Source: Dyadobacter sp. CECT 9275 (GTDB lineage: Bacteria; Bacteroidota; Bacteroidia; Cytophagales; Spirosomataceae). From it: a DNA stretch of 64,000 nt. A model generated the notes under the pieces. The model saw only the letters and a program-made list of their open reading frames with translations, did not search any database and had not been told where the DNA came from. The position numbers and the translations under genes are program-made. The DNA lies in contig NZ_CAJRAF010000001.1 in assembly GCF_907164905.1 (NCBI RefSeq), positions 1,213,001-1,277,000 on the forward strand, written 5' to 3'. The first letter of the stretch is position 1; every line of letters starts with the position of its first letter. Of the stretch, positions 8,187 through 17,224 are shown piece by piece.

Positions 8187-8397
8187 AACCGTGTCTAAAT
8201 TTTGGCAAATATAATCCGCTTAATCTGGTGTTCGTTTGAATGTTACTTTTTTAAGAAATTTCTAATCCTAAAAATATAAAATATCTGTAAAACTATCATC
8301 AGGAGCAAATATAATCAAGGCAGATATAGTCTCCGAATATATTCCTGATATGCTGGGCGAAAGGTAAGTTACAATCATTCTTTTCGCAAATCCCGGC

Positions 8398-9888
8398 TCA
8401 GCTGATCATTTTCCGCAAAGCCTTGCGCAACTCCTCATTTTTGTGTTTTTTCTGTAAAATGGTTGGCGCAGCAATGCGTTCCCGGCAATCAAAAAGAGCA
8501 CATCGCTCACAGGTCTGGTTCACTTCTCTTTGCGGAATGGCGGGGTCGTTAAGAAAATGAAGTGTTTTTTTTGCATGCTCATCCAGGTAAATACCCATAG
8601 ACAGGCTCACATTGAGATTGGCCGTGGTAACTGTCGGATGTGCCAGGCTTACCACCAGGTACTGGTCCTGAGTGTCGAGATAGGTGGATTTTTGGGCCTT
8701 ACAAAGCGTACCCGTATATTGCTTCTGTTTTGTGAGCTCAGCAAGGTCGTCCAGAATGGTGAGTGCAACCCAGCGCCTGCAGTAGTGCTCATCGCGGACC
8801 GTATGCGGATAATGTTTTCTGGAAATATGGAGTTCCTTCGACATGTCAAAGAGGTTCTGACCCGCAAAATTATTAAACCTTGAAAAGAATATCTGTTTCA
8901 GACCAAAGTACTTGGGCATCACATTGCTCAGCCTGTAGCAGAAGGATTCAGGCGTGGTATTGAATTCCGTAATGAGGGCCAGCAGTTTATCAGGTTGCCA
9001 TTGCTTCAGCTCAAAAAAACCTCTGAGCCGCGGAACGAGCAAACTCCTTTTGATAATGACTGCACTTGCAAAATAGGACGCCTTGAAATTATTCAGTAAT
9101 TGTTCAAAAGACTCGGCTTCTACCAGTGCCGTGGTGTGTAGTCGGTTTTTAAGGTTCAGATATAAATAACCGATTTCACGGCCATAAATAAAGGCCCGCT
9201 GAACAGGAGATAATTGGTTGTTGATGAGTAATTTATTGTTGGAAGGTCCTGTGATGGTAAGGGAGCGGACGCTGGAAAATTCCGGGTTGGCCTTTTCGTT
9301 TATATGTTCTATTTTATAATTAAAATCTGTTTTCAGAATTTCGAACAGTTCGTTTTCACCAAGCAACACATTCTCTGGGACGTTATGTTCTTTCAAAAAC
9401 CGCTCCGCTTCAAGTTCGATATCCTCGAAATAGTTATCATGCATTTCCTGATAGGTCCGCAGCGCCGAGAAATAGAATTTCTCAATAGACATGTTGTAAT
9501 TTCTGGCAATTTCAATGAGCGTACCCACAAACGCACTGATTTTGGTAGGGGCGTCTGAGAGGATCTCCAGCAAACTGGCCGGATCGATACCGAAAAGTTC
9601 TAAGGGTAACTCGGTCAGTACATTTGAATCCAGTAATTCACTGATCGGTTCAAGCCGTTTGCTCAGCTTAAGGGATACCAGCGTGTCGTAATCCACGTCC
9701 ATGGCGTGGGCCAGCGCGATGATTTTGTCTGCCTTGGGGTATTTTTTTCCTTTTTCAATCTCATTGATATAGGAGAGAGACAATCCGGATTTTTGGGATA
9801 GTTCGTTCAGCGACAGTCCTTTGTCCAGACGAAGCTGTTTTAATTTAAGTCCAAAAACGAGTCGAACATTGTCAGTATTAAGGGCCAC
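8398..9888 (-). CDS. ScfR/RamB-type XRE transcriptional regulator
   Basis: A 496-aa regulator with an N-terminal XRE helix-turn-helix (about 10-66, LNELSQKSGLSLSYINEIEKGKKYP), a middle IrrE/M78-like domain in which the peptidase HExxH is replaced by GREIGYL (about 235-241), and a C-terminal cysteine cluster CERCALFDCRERIAAP at 460-475. This architecture is that of short-chain fatty acyl-CoA responsive regulators (RamB, MccR, PccR), which control glyoxylate, methylcitrate or propionate genes. No such genes are adjacent here, so its targets must lie elsewhere. The loss of HExxH fits a ligand-sensing role and not proteolysis. Function is inferred from family only. Confidence 0.8.
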   Translation of the reverse strand: MALNTDNVRLVFGLKLKQLRLDKGLSLNELSQKSGLSLSYINEIEKGKKYPKADKIIALAHAMDVDYDTLVSLKLSKRLEPISELLDSNVLTELPLELFGIDPASLLEILSDAPTKISAFVGTLIEIARNYNMSIEKFYFSALRTYQEMHDNYFEDIELEAERFLKEHNVPENVLLGENELFEILKTDFNYKIEHINEKANPEFSSVRSLTITGPSNNKLLINNQLSPVQRAFIYGREIGYLYLNLKNRLHTTALVEAESFEQLLNNFKASYFASAVIIKRSLLVPRLRGFFELKQWQPDKLLALITEFNTTPESFCYRLSNVMPKYFGLKQIFFSRFNNFAGQNLFDMSKELHISRKHYPHTVRDEHYCRRWVALTILDDLAELTKQKQYTGTLCKAQKSTYLDTQDQYLVVSLAHPTVTTANLNVSLSMGIYLDEHAKKTLHFLNDPAIPQREVNQTCERCALFDCRERIAAPTILQKKHKNEELRKALRKMIS

Positions 9889-9995
9889 GATAAAATAAAG
9901 TGCAGGTTTGCTGGATAAAGCTATAGACGAAATTTCTCTACTTCACGCGTTGTAAAGAAACGCAAAAGTATAAAATAGCGGCCTTATTTGTAGCT

Positions 9996-10040
9996 AAAAG
10001 AGAAAAAGGGCTGGATTGACCCCAGCCCTTTTTCTCTTTT
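9996..10040 (-). terminator. Strong hairpin terminator after the 10047 gene
   Basis: Perfect 19-bp arms (AAAAGAGAAAAAGGGCTGG and its complement) with a 7-base loop lie just after the stop of the leftward outer-membrane gene at 10047. The T-rich arm ends give a bidirectional rho-independent terminator. Confidence 0.9.
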
Positions 10041-10046
10041 TCTAGA

Positions 10047-10718
10047 TCAGAATATTGCCAGTCCGAGCGTTGCCTGGAACAGGTTGCTCTTCCGGCCAAA
10101 CTGCGAAGCGGTGGTGTTGTTGTTAAAATTAATTTTAACAACATCTGTAAAGTTTCCTTCGTAGCGCACATCCAGGCTTAACCTTCCGAAATCAACACCT
10201 ACACCTGCCTGATAGCCATAGGCTACCCTGTTCTTAAATTCTGTGCTGGCATTTTCGCCGGTAAATTTGTCGAAGGAATCACCGATCTTACCGTTGCTTG
10301 TCATACGCAGCGAAGCCATGGGTCCTGCGTTGATCCTGAAAAACCGGGCAATTCTTACACCAAAGAGTACGGGCACGTCCAGATTGGTAAATCGTACATC
10401 CACCTTTCCATCTGAATTCTGGATACCATCTTCATAGACATTAAATTTACCCCCCTTTTGTGAAAGCAGAAATTCGGGCTGAAGGTAAAAATCACGGCCA
10501 AGACGGAAGAATACCCCGCCAGAAAACCCTAGAGATCGGTCGGAGTTATCCTTGAAATTGAACGCAGTTCCTCCAGATGACAGCGATAAATCATTGCTTC
10601 CATTGATATTGGACAAATTGGCTCCGGCCTTTATTCCAAAGCGAAATGCAGGATCATATTGTGCAGAAGCAGTGAAACTTATTGCCATAGCAAAGAGCGC
10701 AATTGTTAACTTTTTCAT
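10047..10718 (-). CDS. Outer-membrane beta-barrel protein (porin family)
   Basis: A 223-aa small barrel with signal peptide MKKLTIALFAMAISFTASAQ. The repeating strand pattern (FGIKAGANLSNI, GFSGGVFFRL, FYLQPEFLLSQKGG, VPVLFGVRIARFFRINAG, YGYQAGVGVDFGRLSLDVRY) is that of the outer membrane beta-barrel domain common in Bacteroidetes. It ends in a hydrophobic strand (LFQATLGLAIF), as barrels inserted by BamA do. It is monocistronic, closed by a strong terminator. Transport or structural role unknown. Confidence 0.85.
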   Translation of the reverse strand: MKKLTIALFAMAISFTASAQYDPAFRFGIKAGANLSNINGSNDLSLSSGGTAFNFKDNSDRSLGFSGGVFFRLGRDFYLQPEFLLSQKGGKFNVYEDGIQNSDGKVDVRFTNLDVPVLFGVRIARFFRINAGPMASLRMTSNGKIGDSFDKFTGENASTEFKNRVAYGYQAGVGVDFGRLSLDVRYEGNFTDVVKINFNNNTTASQFGRKSNLFQATLGLAIF

Positions 10719-10897
10719 TGGAGTAAGTTGATTAAGTGATAAAACTGGTTTTTAATTGCTTCATATAACCAAAAAGTTATGCCCGTATTGTATCCGGTAT
10801 CTTTTTTCAATGTTGGGAATTAGTTTCCCCAGAGCGGTTTCTGTAACAAAAGCACAGGTATTCAGTCAAGAAAGACACTGAATACAATCAAAAACAC

Positions 10898-10905
10898 TAA
10901 TTTTG
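10898..10905 (+). promoter_or_regulatory. Candidate -7 element of leuS
   Basis: TAATTTTG fits the Bacteroidetes -7 consensus TAnnTTTG. The implied transcription start near 10912 lies after the ATG-less codon at 10903 and supports the leuS start at 10996. No clear -33 element was found. Confidence 0.4.
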
Positions 10906-10995
10906 CGGGCAATTTTATTTTTTAGTAAAAAAGGCCGTGTCCCATTATGGAATCAACGGCGGCGACCAGCGAAATCAGACAAGAAGAAGAAAGTT

Positions 10996-13863
10996 ATGAG
11001 TGAATACAATCACCGCGAAATTGAGAAAAAGTGGCAGGCCTATTGGGAGGATAATCAGGTTTTTAAAGTTGAGAATCAGTCGGAACTGCCCAAGTATTAC
11101 GTTCTGGATATGTTTCCCTATCCTTCAGGAGCAGGCCTGCATGTGGGGCATCCGCTTGGTTACATTGCCTCGGACATTTACTCAAGGTATAAAAGGCTGA
11201 AAGGATTTAACGTGTTGCACCCGATGGGTTTTGATAGCTTCGGCTTACCTGCGGAGCAATATGCCATCCAGACGGGCGTTCATCCGGCGGTTAATACAAA
11301 GCAAAATATTGCGCGGTATATTGAACAGCTCAAAAATCTGGGGTTCAGCTATGACTGGAGCCGGGAAGTCCGTACCTCCGACCCTTCCTATTATAAATGG
11401 ACCCAATGGATTTTCACCGAACTTTTTCAGAGCTGGTACAACAACGATACCAATCAGGCTGAAAAAATTGAAACCCTTGTTGCTGCGTTTGAAAACAATG
11501 GTAATAAAAATGTAAACGCTCCTTGCGACGAAGATACTCCGGCGTTTTCCGCAGAGGAATGGAATAGCTGGCCCGAGGAAGAAAAATACCGTATGACGCT
11601 GAAGTACCGGCTCACCTACGTTGCCGATGCAACCGTGAACTGGTGTCCGGAGCTCGGATCCGTTTTGTCAAACGACGAGGTAAAAGATGGAGTGTCCGAA
11701 AGGGGGGGGTATCCGGTGATCCAGAAACTGATGCGCCAGTGGATGATGCGTATTACCGCCTATGCACAGCGCTTACTGGACGGCCTGGATACCATTGACT
11801 GGACGGACTCGCTGAAAGAACAGCAGCGAAACTGGATCGGCAGATCGGTGGGAGCGCTGGTACGGTTTGAGATAGATCAGAATGGAGAAGGGAATAGGGA
11901 GGAAGGGGAGAAACTTTCGGATGCTTCTGCCGGTGTACCCTCGTCATCTTCCTTCATAGAAGTCTTCACAACCCGGGTGGACACGATCTATGGAGTAACA
12001 TTTATGGTCATTGCACCCGAACACGAGCTGGTGGATGTGATTACTACACAAGCGCAGCGGGCTGAAATCGATGTATACCTGGACAACACCAGGAAGAAAT
12101 CGGAGAGGGACAGGGTGTCGGATGTAAAAACTGTGTCCGGTGCTTTTACAGGTGCTTATGTGATCAATCCGTTTAACGGTGAAAGGGTTCCGGTATACAT
12201 TGCGGATTATGTGCTGGCCGGATACGGAACCGGCGCGGTGATGGCCGTGCCGTCTGGTGACCAGCGTGACTGGAACTTTGCGAGGCATTTTAATCTCCCG
12301 ATTATTCCTATACTGGACGCTCAGAAAGATACTGAAGAGCAGGCGGACCCCACCAAGGAAGGCCGGTATATCAACTCTGGAATGATCAACGGGATGACCT
12401 TCCATGAAGCCAACAAGGTATTGATTGATTTTCTGGAAGAAAAAAACATAGGGAAAGGAAAGGTCAATTACAGGTTAAGGGATGCGGTTTTCGGACGCCA
12501 GCGTTATTGGGGAGAGCCTGTTCCGGTATATTACAAAAATGATAGCAACGGTCAGCCACTGCCGTATCTTTTGGACGCAAATGAACTGCCGCTAAACCTG
12601 CCGGATGTTGACAAGTACCTGCCTACTGAAACCGGTGAGCCTCCTTTGGGAAGAGCGGAAGGCTGGGCACACGGTTCAGGGAATTCTTATGAACTAAGCA
12701 CCATGCCCGGCTGGGCCGGAAGCAGCTGGTACTGGTACCGGTATATGGATTCGAAAAATGAAAATGAGTTTGCTTCCAGGGATGCTATTGATTATTGGAA
12801 AGCAGTTGACTTATATATCGGGGGTACCGAACACGCAACGGGGCATTTGCTGTACAGCCGTTTCTGGAACAAATTTCTGAAAGACCGCGGATTTGTACCC
12901 GAAGAAGAGCCTTTCAAAAAATTGATCAACCAGGGTATGATACAGGGGAGGAGCAACTTTGTCTTTCGTGTGAAAAGTGATGATTACAGCAAGCCCGTTT
13001 TTGTGAGTGCCGGGTTGAAGTCACAATACAATGTCAGCGCATTACATGTTGATGTTAATATTGTTGAAAACGATATACTTGATGTCGAAAAATTCAAGGC
13101 AACAAGACTGGATATCGGTGCGGCTCAGGCAGAGTTTATCCTGGAAGATGGTAAATATCATTGCGGTGTGGAAGTGGAGAAGATGTCGAAATCCAAATTC
13201 AATGTTGTCAACCCCGATGATATTGTGGAACGATACGGCGCTGATACACTCCGTTTGTACGAAATGTTTCTTGGCCCGCTTGAACAGGCAAAACCCTGGA
13301 ATACCAACGGGATTGATGGAACCTACCGTTTCATTCGCAAATTCTGGAGATTATTTTACAGTGAAACCGGGCAATGGCTGGTAAAAGATGAAGCCGCCAA
13401 AGAGGAGGAGCTGAAAGTGCTGCATAAAACAATCAAAAAGATTGAAGAGGATATCGAACATTTCTCGTTTAACACAGCCGTAAGTGCCTTTATGGTCTGC
13501 GTCAATGAGCTGGGAGCGCTGAAATGTCATAAAAAGGAAATTTTGGAACAACTGGTTATCTTATTGTCTGCCTATGCGCCACACATCACCGAGGAGCTAT
13601 GGGCAGCACTGGGTAATGAAGGTTCTGTCTCCAAAGCCGCTTTCCCTAAATGGGAACAGAAATATGTTGTGGACGCTATTTTCGAATACCCTGTTCAGAT
13701 CAACGGTAAAGTGAGGGTGACATTGCCTTTCGCCCTGGATACATCCTCGTCGGATATTGAAAAGGAGGTGCTGTCCAATGAAACGGTAATTAAATGGATG
13801 GAAGGAAAGGCGGCTAAAAAAGTGATCGTCGTCCCCAAACGCATTGTGAATGTGGTGATATAA
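10996..13863 (+). CDS. leuS: Leucyl-tRNA synthetase
   Basis: Charges tRNA-Leu with leucine in the cytosol. This is a class I synthetase with HVGH (HIGH motif) at 49-52 inside [18 protein letters not shown], an editing domain (CP1, with [18 protein letters not shown] and [16 protein letters not shown]), KMSKS at 729-733, and a C-terminal anticodon and tail domain. The ATG at 10996 ([14 protein letters not shown]) is chosen because the family starts there. The upstream in-frame extension from 10903 is basic, unlike the family, and overlaps the candidate promoter. The resulting 955 residues are longer than E. coli LeuRS (860); the extra length includes acidic or polar inserts near 155-185 and 295-310, typical of Bacteroidetes. 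Confidence 0.97.
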   Translation: MSEYNHREIEKKWQAYWEDNQVFKVENQSELPKYYVLDMFPYPSGAGLHVGHPLGYIASDIYSRYKRLKGFNVLHPMGFDSFGLPAEQYAIQTGVHPAVNTKQNIARYIEQLKNLGFSYDWSREVRTSDPSYYKWTQWIFTELFQSWYNNDTNQAEKIETLVAAFENNGNKNVNAPCDEDTPAFSAEEWNSWPEEEKYRMTLKYRLTYVADATVNWCPELGSVLSNDEVKDGVSERGGYPVIQKLMRQWMMRITAYAQRLLDGLDTIDWTDSLKEQQRNWIGRSVGALVRFEIDQNGEGNREEGEKLSDASAGVPSSSSFIEVFTTRVDTIYGVTFMVIAPEHELVDVITTQAQRAEIDVYLDNTRKKSERDRVSDVKTVSGAFTGAYVINPFNGERVPVYIADYVLAGYGTGAVMAVPSGDQRDWNFARHFNLPIIPILDAQKDTEEQADPTKEGRYINSGMINGMTFHEANKVLIDFLEEKNIGKGKVNYRLRDAVFGRQRYWGEPVPVYYKNDSNGQPLPYLLDANELPLNLPDVDKYLPTETGEPPLGRAEGWAHGSGNSYELSTMPGWAGSSWYWYRYMDSKNENEFASRDAIDYWKAVDLYIGGTEHATGHLLYSRFWNKFLKDRGFVPEEEPFKKLINQGMIQGRSNFVFRVKSDDYSKPVFVSAGLKSQYNVSALHVDVNIVENDILDVEKFKATRLDIGAAQAEFILEDGKYHCGVEVEKMSKSKFNVVNPDDIVERYGADTLRLYEMFLGPLEQAKPWNTNGIDGTYRFIRKFWRLFYSETGQWLVKDEAAKEEELKVLHKTIKKIEEDIEHFSFNTAVSAFMVCVNELGALKCHKKEILEQLVILLSAYAPHITEELWAALGNEGSVSKAAFPKWEQKYVVDAIFEYPVQINGKVRVTLPFALDTSSSDIEKEVLSNETVIKWMEGKAAKKVIVVPKRIVNVVI

Positions 13864-13880
13864 TTTTTTATGAGGTACTA

Positions 13881-13925
13881 TATCAAAAACGGCGCCGGGA
13901 ATTTTTCTTGGCGCCGTTTTTGATA
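13881..13925. terminator. Bidirectional terminator between leuS and the 13940 gene
   Basis: Perfect 16-bp arms TATCAAAAACGGCGCC / GGCGCCGTTTTTGATA with a 13-base loop. It lies between two convergent genes and serves both. Confidence 0.9.
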
Positions 13926-13939
13926 AATGAAACAAAACC

Positions 13940-14317
13940 TTACCCGAACGAAACAGTTCTTTTGGGCTGAAGGTGGTTTATCTCAAATTTGTTTTCCTGG
14001 TTTTGCCCATCACTTGAAATCTCCAGCGTGTAATTACCGTTCGGATATTCATTGAGGTCGATGGTGCTCCTCAGTTTCATTTGATTTTTGCCATACGCTT
14101 CTCTGTAAACTTCCGTTCCTTTGTCGTTTACGATCCGGATAACGGTACTGGCCCGGTTGTACTTATCCACGTTCACATTAAGCTTCCCGGATTTGTCGCA
14201 GAAAATACCCGTTTCAAAACCCTTTTTCTCTGCATGGGTTACGTCAGCCGCGGAGGCTGTGTAAGAAAGCGAGGCGAGCATCACGAACAAGGCAACTGAC
14301 TTAAATAAAGTTTTCAT
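13940..14317 (-). CDS. Small secreted beta-sandwich-like protein
   Basis: A 125-aa protein with a signal peptide (MKTLFKSVALFVMLASLSYTASA). The mature part alternates beta strands (KLNVNVDKYN, STVIRIVNDKGTEVY, STIDLNEYPNGNYTLEISSDG). The pattern of two central strands followed by LNEYPNGNYTLEI resembles DUF3244-like and type IX sorting-like folds of Bacteroidetes, but the terminal KRTVSFG does not make a standard T9SS sorting signal. Periplasmic or surface location is inferred. Function unknown. Confidence 0.65.
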   Translation of the reverse strand: MKTLFKSVALFVMLASLSYTASAADVTHAEKKGFETGIFCDKSGKLNVNVDKYNRASTVIRIVNDKGTEVYREAYGKNQMKLRSTIDLNEYPNGNYTLEISSDGQNQENKFEINHLQPKRTVSFG

Positions 14318-14463
14318 TGGCTGAATAGATTTTTAAGAATGGCTAATAATTTTCTTGTAACACGACAAATGTATCCTGGGATACTCAATGGAGAATTTTA
14401 AAGTACACAAACGGATTTTATTATTTACTAATGGTTAAAAGGTGGTTGCTGGCAAAAGAAAAA

Positions 14464-14489
14464 TCCCGCCTGGCAGGAGCCAGACGGGA
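14464..14489 (-). terminator. Hairpin with minus-strand T-rich tail, no assigned gene
   Basis: The arms TCCCGCCTGGC and GCCAGACGGGA pair with one mismatch around a 4-base loop. Read leftwards, the hairpin is followed by TTTTTCTTTT. It would end a leftward transcript, but no leftward gene lies in the preceding 350 bases. Confidence 0.5.
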
Positions 14490-14723
14490 GCAAGCGTAGT
14501 GTGTGAATTTTAATTGGTTGATGAAGTGAAGTAATGATATTGGTAAAATTTTTATTGGTTTTTAGCCTGTGGCTGAATTATGGTTATTAAGTGTGTGAAA
14601 CAATAAATATGTATAGTGCAAATGTTTAGTTTAAGACGGCATGCTACGTTTTTAGTCACATGATCCGGAAATATTTTAAAATTAAACTCTAAAAATTCTT
14701 TTCCTGAATGAACCTGTCACGGG

Positions 14724-14757
14724 TTTTTGTAGGAGGGGGTATTTGTTTATATATTTG
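14724..14757 (+). promoter_or_regulatory. Consensus Bacteroidetes promoter without a downstream gene
   Basis: TTTTTG (14724-14729), a 20-base spacer, then TATATTTG (14750-14757) fit the -33/-7 pair TTTG and TAnnTTTG. Transcription would start near 14765 and run rightwards, antisense to the sugar isomerase gene at 14871. No + strand gene follows until 18693. Confidence 0.5.
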
Positions 14758-14812
14758 AAAATGAGATAGTTGTATTATGTTTCACCGCGGAAGGTTTCTG
14801 TAGTAAAACAAA

Positions 14813-14846
14813 AACACCTTTCACATACCATGATGCAAAAGGTGTT
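14813..14846 (-). terminator. Terminator of the 14871 gene
   Basis: Nine-bp arms AACACCTTT / AAAGGTGTT with a 16-base loop, followed leftwards by a T-rich tail (TTTTTGTTTT). It lies 25 bases past the stop codon of the leftward gene. Confidence 0.7.
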
Positions 14847-14870
14847 AAGTCCTCAGGGGAGCTGTGAATA

Positions 14871-15734
14871 TTATTCTTTCAGGCTTTTGATATAGGAGAG
14901 GGTCTGAGGTATCTGTTTCAGGTACGACGGACTTTCATCTTCAATAAAGTAGTGCTTCACACCTGCTTTTTTAGCAGCTTTCAGTACCGCCTTTACGTCT
15001 ATCTGCCCTGTACCGAGTGCTACATCGTTGGTCTTGGGGGTGCCACCTGATAAGTCTCCCTTTACGCCCTTTTTCAAATCTTTCAGGTGCATGAGTTTCC
15101 AGCGGCTGCCATATTTATCCAGTAACTTGGCAGGATCCTGTCCTGGAAAAAAGGTCCATAACATGTCCATCTCAAAGGAAACATACTCTGGATTGGTATT
15201 TTTTACGATGTAGTCAAACAGTGTCCCGTCTTCATAAGGTACAAATTCGAAACCGTGGTTGTGATAACAAAGGGTGATCCCGTTTTCCTTCAGTATTTTA
15301 CCAGCTTTGTTGAAGTCCGCCGCAGCCTGTTTCGCATTTTCCAGCGTGAAATTACCTTTTTGATGAGGTATCCAGGGAACCATCACATACTTTGCGCCCA
15401 GGATTTTCGCATTTTTGATCGTTTCGTCCGCACTTTTTACCAGAGCGGCATAATCCGCACCGATAGAAACCATTTTAATGCCCCGTTTATCCAGTTGCTT
15501 GCGGAGTTCTTCGGTAGTCATGCCCTGAATGGGCCCTCCTTCCATTTCGGTCACCCCTAGTGATTTGATGGTATCCAGGGTCGCCTCAATTCCGTTGGGC
15601 CAGCTTCCCCGGAATGTGTAGGCCTGCATTCCGATCGGATTGGTATAAACCGCCTTTTGCCCGAATGTGGGGGCGCAGGTCCCTGCCGCAAGCAGAAAGC
15701 CCGTCACGAGCATTGATAATTTTTTTGATTTCAT
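14871..15734 (-). CDS. Secreted sugar phosphate isomerase/epimerase-like protein
   Basis: A 287-aa TIM-barrel protein of the AP endonuclease 2 superfamily with an N-terminal signal sequence (MKSKKLSMLVTGFLLAAGTCAPTFGQ), hence periplasmic. Barrel motifs are YTFRGSWPNG, MEGGPIQG, LCYHNHGFEF, VSFEMDMLW, LMHLKDL and FIEDESPS. The Glu, His, Asp and His positions expected for metal binding are present. In Bacteroidetes these exported isomerases often occur with genes for oxidised (3-keto) sugars, but here the gene is alone with its own terminator. Substrate unknown. Confidence 0.8.
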   Translation of the reverse strand: MKSKKLSMLVTGFLLAAGTCAPTFGQKAVYTNPIGMQAYTFRGSWPNGIEATLDTIKSLGVTEMEGGPIQGMTTEELRKQLDKRGIKMVSIGADYAALVKSADETIKNAKILGAKYVMVPWIPHQKGNFTLENAKQAAADFNKAGKILKENGITLCYHNHGFEFVPYEDGTLFDYIVKNTNPEYVSFEMDMLWTFFPGQDPAKLLDKYGSRWKLMHLKDLKKGVKGDLSGGTPKTNDVALGTGQIDVKAVLKAAKKAGVKHYFIEDESPSYLKQIPQTLSYIKSLKE

Positions 15735-15805
15735 AGTTCTTCCGGATCAAGATTGAATAGGTGATTGCAAAAGTGGATTGGGTACAAGAAATACTTTTGT
15801 GAGTG

Positions 15806-17182
15806 CTAAAATCCTTCCGTTTTTAGCTGTTTCTCGGTTACATCTCCATATTTGGCTACCTGATTTTTGATTTCTGAAGCTTTCCCGATAAATACAAATT
15901 GCAATTTGTCCTTTGGGAAATATTGTGCGATGATCTCCTTTGCTTGTACAGTTGTGAGCCCGTCAACTTTGACCTGAAAGGTATTGATGAAATTTTCGTC
16001 AAACCCATAGACAAACATTTCACTAAGCAGCCCGGCAAGTGCGTCGGCAGATTCATATTGGGGCGGGAAGTCGGCTTTTACGTATGCCTTGGCGGAGGCC
16101 AGTATTTCCTCGTTAAGGCCGTAGGTGTGCAGGCTGTCCAAAACCTGAAGCGCCATATCAACCGCGGGAATGGTTGTCTCGTTTTTGGTGAACGTACTGA
16201 TCATGAAAGTACCGGCATATTTGTACCGGTTAAACCGGCTTCCTGCACCGTAAGTCAGTCCTGAGTTCACACGGAGCGCATCATTGAGCCAGGAGGTAAA
16301 CCTGTCGCCCAGTACTGTGTTCACTACCATGACAGGAATGTAATCGGCCGAATTATAGTCTATACCTTTGCCGCCGATATAAAAAGTTGTTTCGCGGGCG
16401 TCATCTTTATTGACGAGCAGTACCCTGCTTTTTTCAAAATTCAGATCAGGGGCTATTCTTTTATACATGCGGGATTCAGCGGTTTTCCAATTACTAAAAA
16501 GAGTAGTCAGCCTTTTTTTCATTTCAGCGGTTTTAAAATCTCCCACCACGGCTATAGCACCCCGTCCGGTGGTGTAGTTACTTTTGTAAAATGCTTTTAC
16601 ATCTCCCTGGCTCACTTTTTCAACAGTCGACTGTACTCCGCCTTCCGGATTTGCATAGGGGAAATTCTTAAAGACAAAGGCATTGAAATAACTGCCGATC
16701 ACCCTGCGCGGGCTTTCTTTCTGCTGGGTAAGTTCAAGTATGGTTCGTTGCTTATGTTTGTTGAATTCAGCTTCGTCAAACACCGGATAAACCAGTATCT
16801 GCTGAATAATATCAAAGATCTTGTCCTGATCCTTCACGGTAAAAGAGGCGCTGAGGCCCGAATAATCCTTGCCGGCATAAGTGGAAAGGGATGCGCCTGC
16901 AAAGTCAGTTATTTCTTCTATTTGGGCCTTGGTATACTTTTGAGTTCCAAAAAGTAGGGCGTCCGCAGTAAGATTCGCCAATCCGTAACGGTCACCGTCG
17001 TGGATACTTCCTGCATCAAAAACCGACGATACGTTAATCAGCGGCACTTCGTGCTGTTCCATCAGATAGACGGTCAGCCCGTTTTTAAGCCTGAACTTTT
17101 CATACTTTGGCAGTTTAAATTCCTTCTGGGCAAGCACGGCAGGTCCGGTGATCAGGAGCAATGCTAGTAGTATATTTCTCAT
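15806..17182 (-). CDS. M16 family protein, zinc-site-deficient subunit
   Basis: A 458-aa secreted protein (signal MRNILLALLLITGPAVLAQ) with both M16 halves. The catalytic HxxEH is lost: the aligned stretch is NLTAD at 70-74 in GLANLTADALLFG. The substrate-binding Arg/Tyr pair of the second half is kept (Arg304 and Tyr311 in LRVNSGLTYG). This matches the non-catalytic partner of heterodimeric M16 peptidases, comparable to the alpha subunit of mitochondrial processing peptidase. The catalytic partner is the next gene upstream on the same strand (17225-18544), 42 bases away, so the two are very likely co-transcribed and form one peptidase in the periplasm. Confidence 0.85.
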   Translation of the reverse strand: MRNILLALLLITGPAVLAQKEFKLPKYEKFRLKNGLTVYLMEQHEVPLINVSSVFDAGSIHDGDRYGLANLTADALLFGTQKYTKAQIEEITDFAGASLSTYAGKDYSGLSASFTVKDQDKIFDIIQQILVYPVFDEAEFNKHKQRTILELTQQKESPRRVIGSYFNAFVFKNFPYANPEGGVQSTVEKVSQGDVKAFYKSNYTTGRGAIAVVGDFKTAEMKKRLTTLFSNWKTAESRMYKRIAPDLNFEKSRVLLVNKDDARETTFYIGGKGIDYNSADYIPVMVVNTVLGDRFTSWLNDALRVNSGLTYGAGSRFNRYKYAGTFMISTFTKNETTIPAVDMALQVLDSLHTYGLNEEILASAKAYVKADFPPQYESADALAGLLSEMFVYGFDENFINTFQVKVDGLTTVQAKEIIAQYFPKDKLQFVFIGKASEIKNQVAKYGDVTEKQLKTEGF

Positions 17183-17224
17183 TTGAGTAGTCAGTTTTGA
17201 TATATTCTTAATCCGTACGCTGTT

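Larger units (their letters stand above)
14318..14870. other. Gene-free region with a promoter and two hairpins
   Basis: No protein gene is visible on either strand in about 550 bases. The stretch is AT-rich and holds a hairpin (14464-14489), a consensus-like promoter (14724-14757) and the terminator of the 14871 gene. It is a candidate location for a small RNA. Confidence 0.5.

Noticed and set aside
10903..10995. Upstream start for leuS
   Set aside because: The 31 extra residues are basic and non-conserved and overlap the candidate -7 promoter element.
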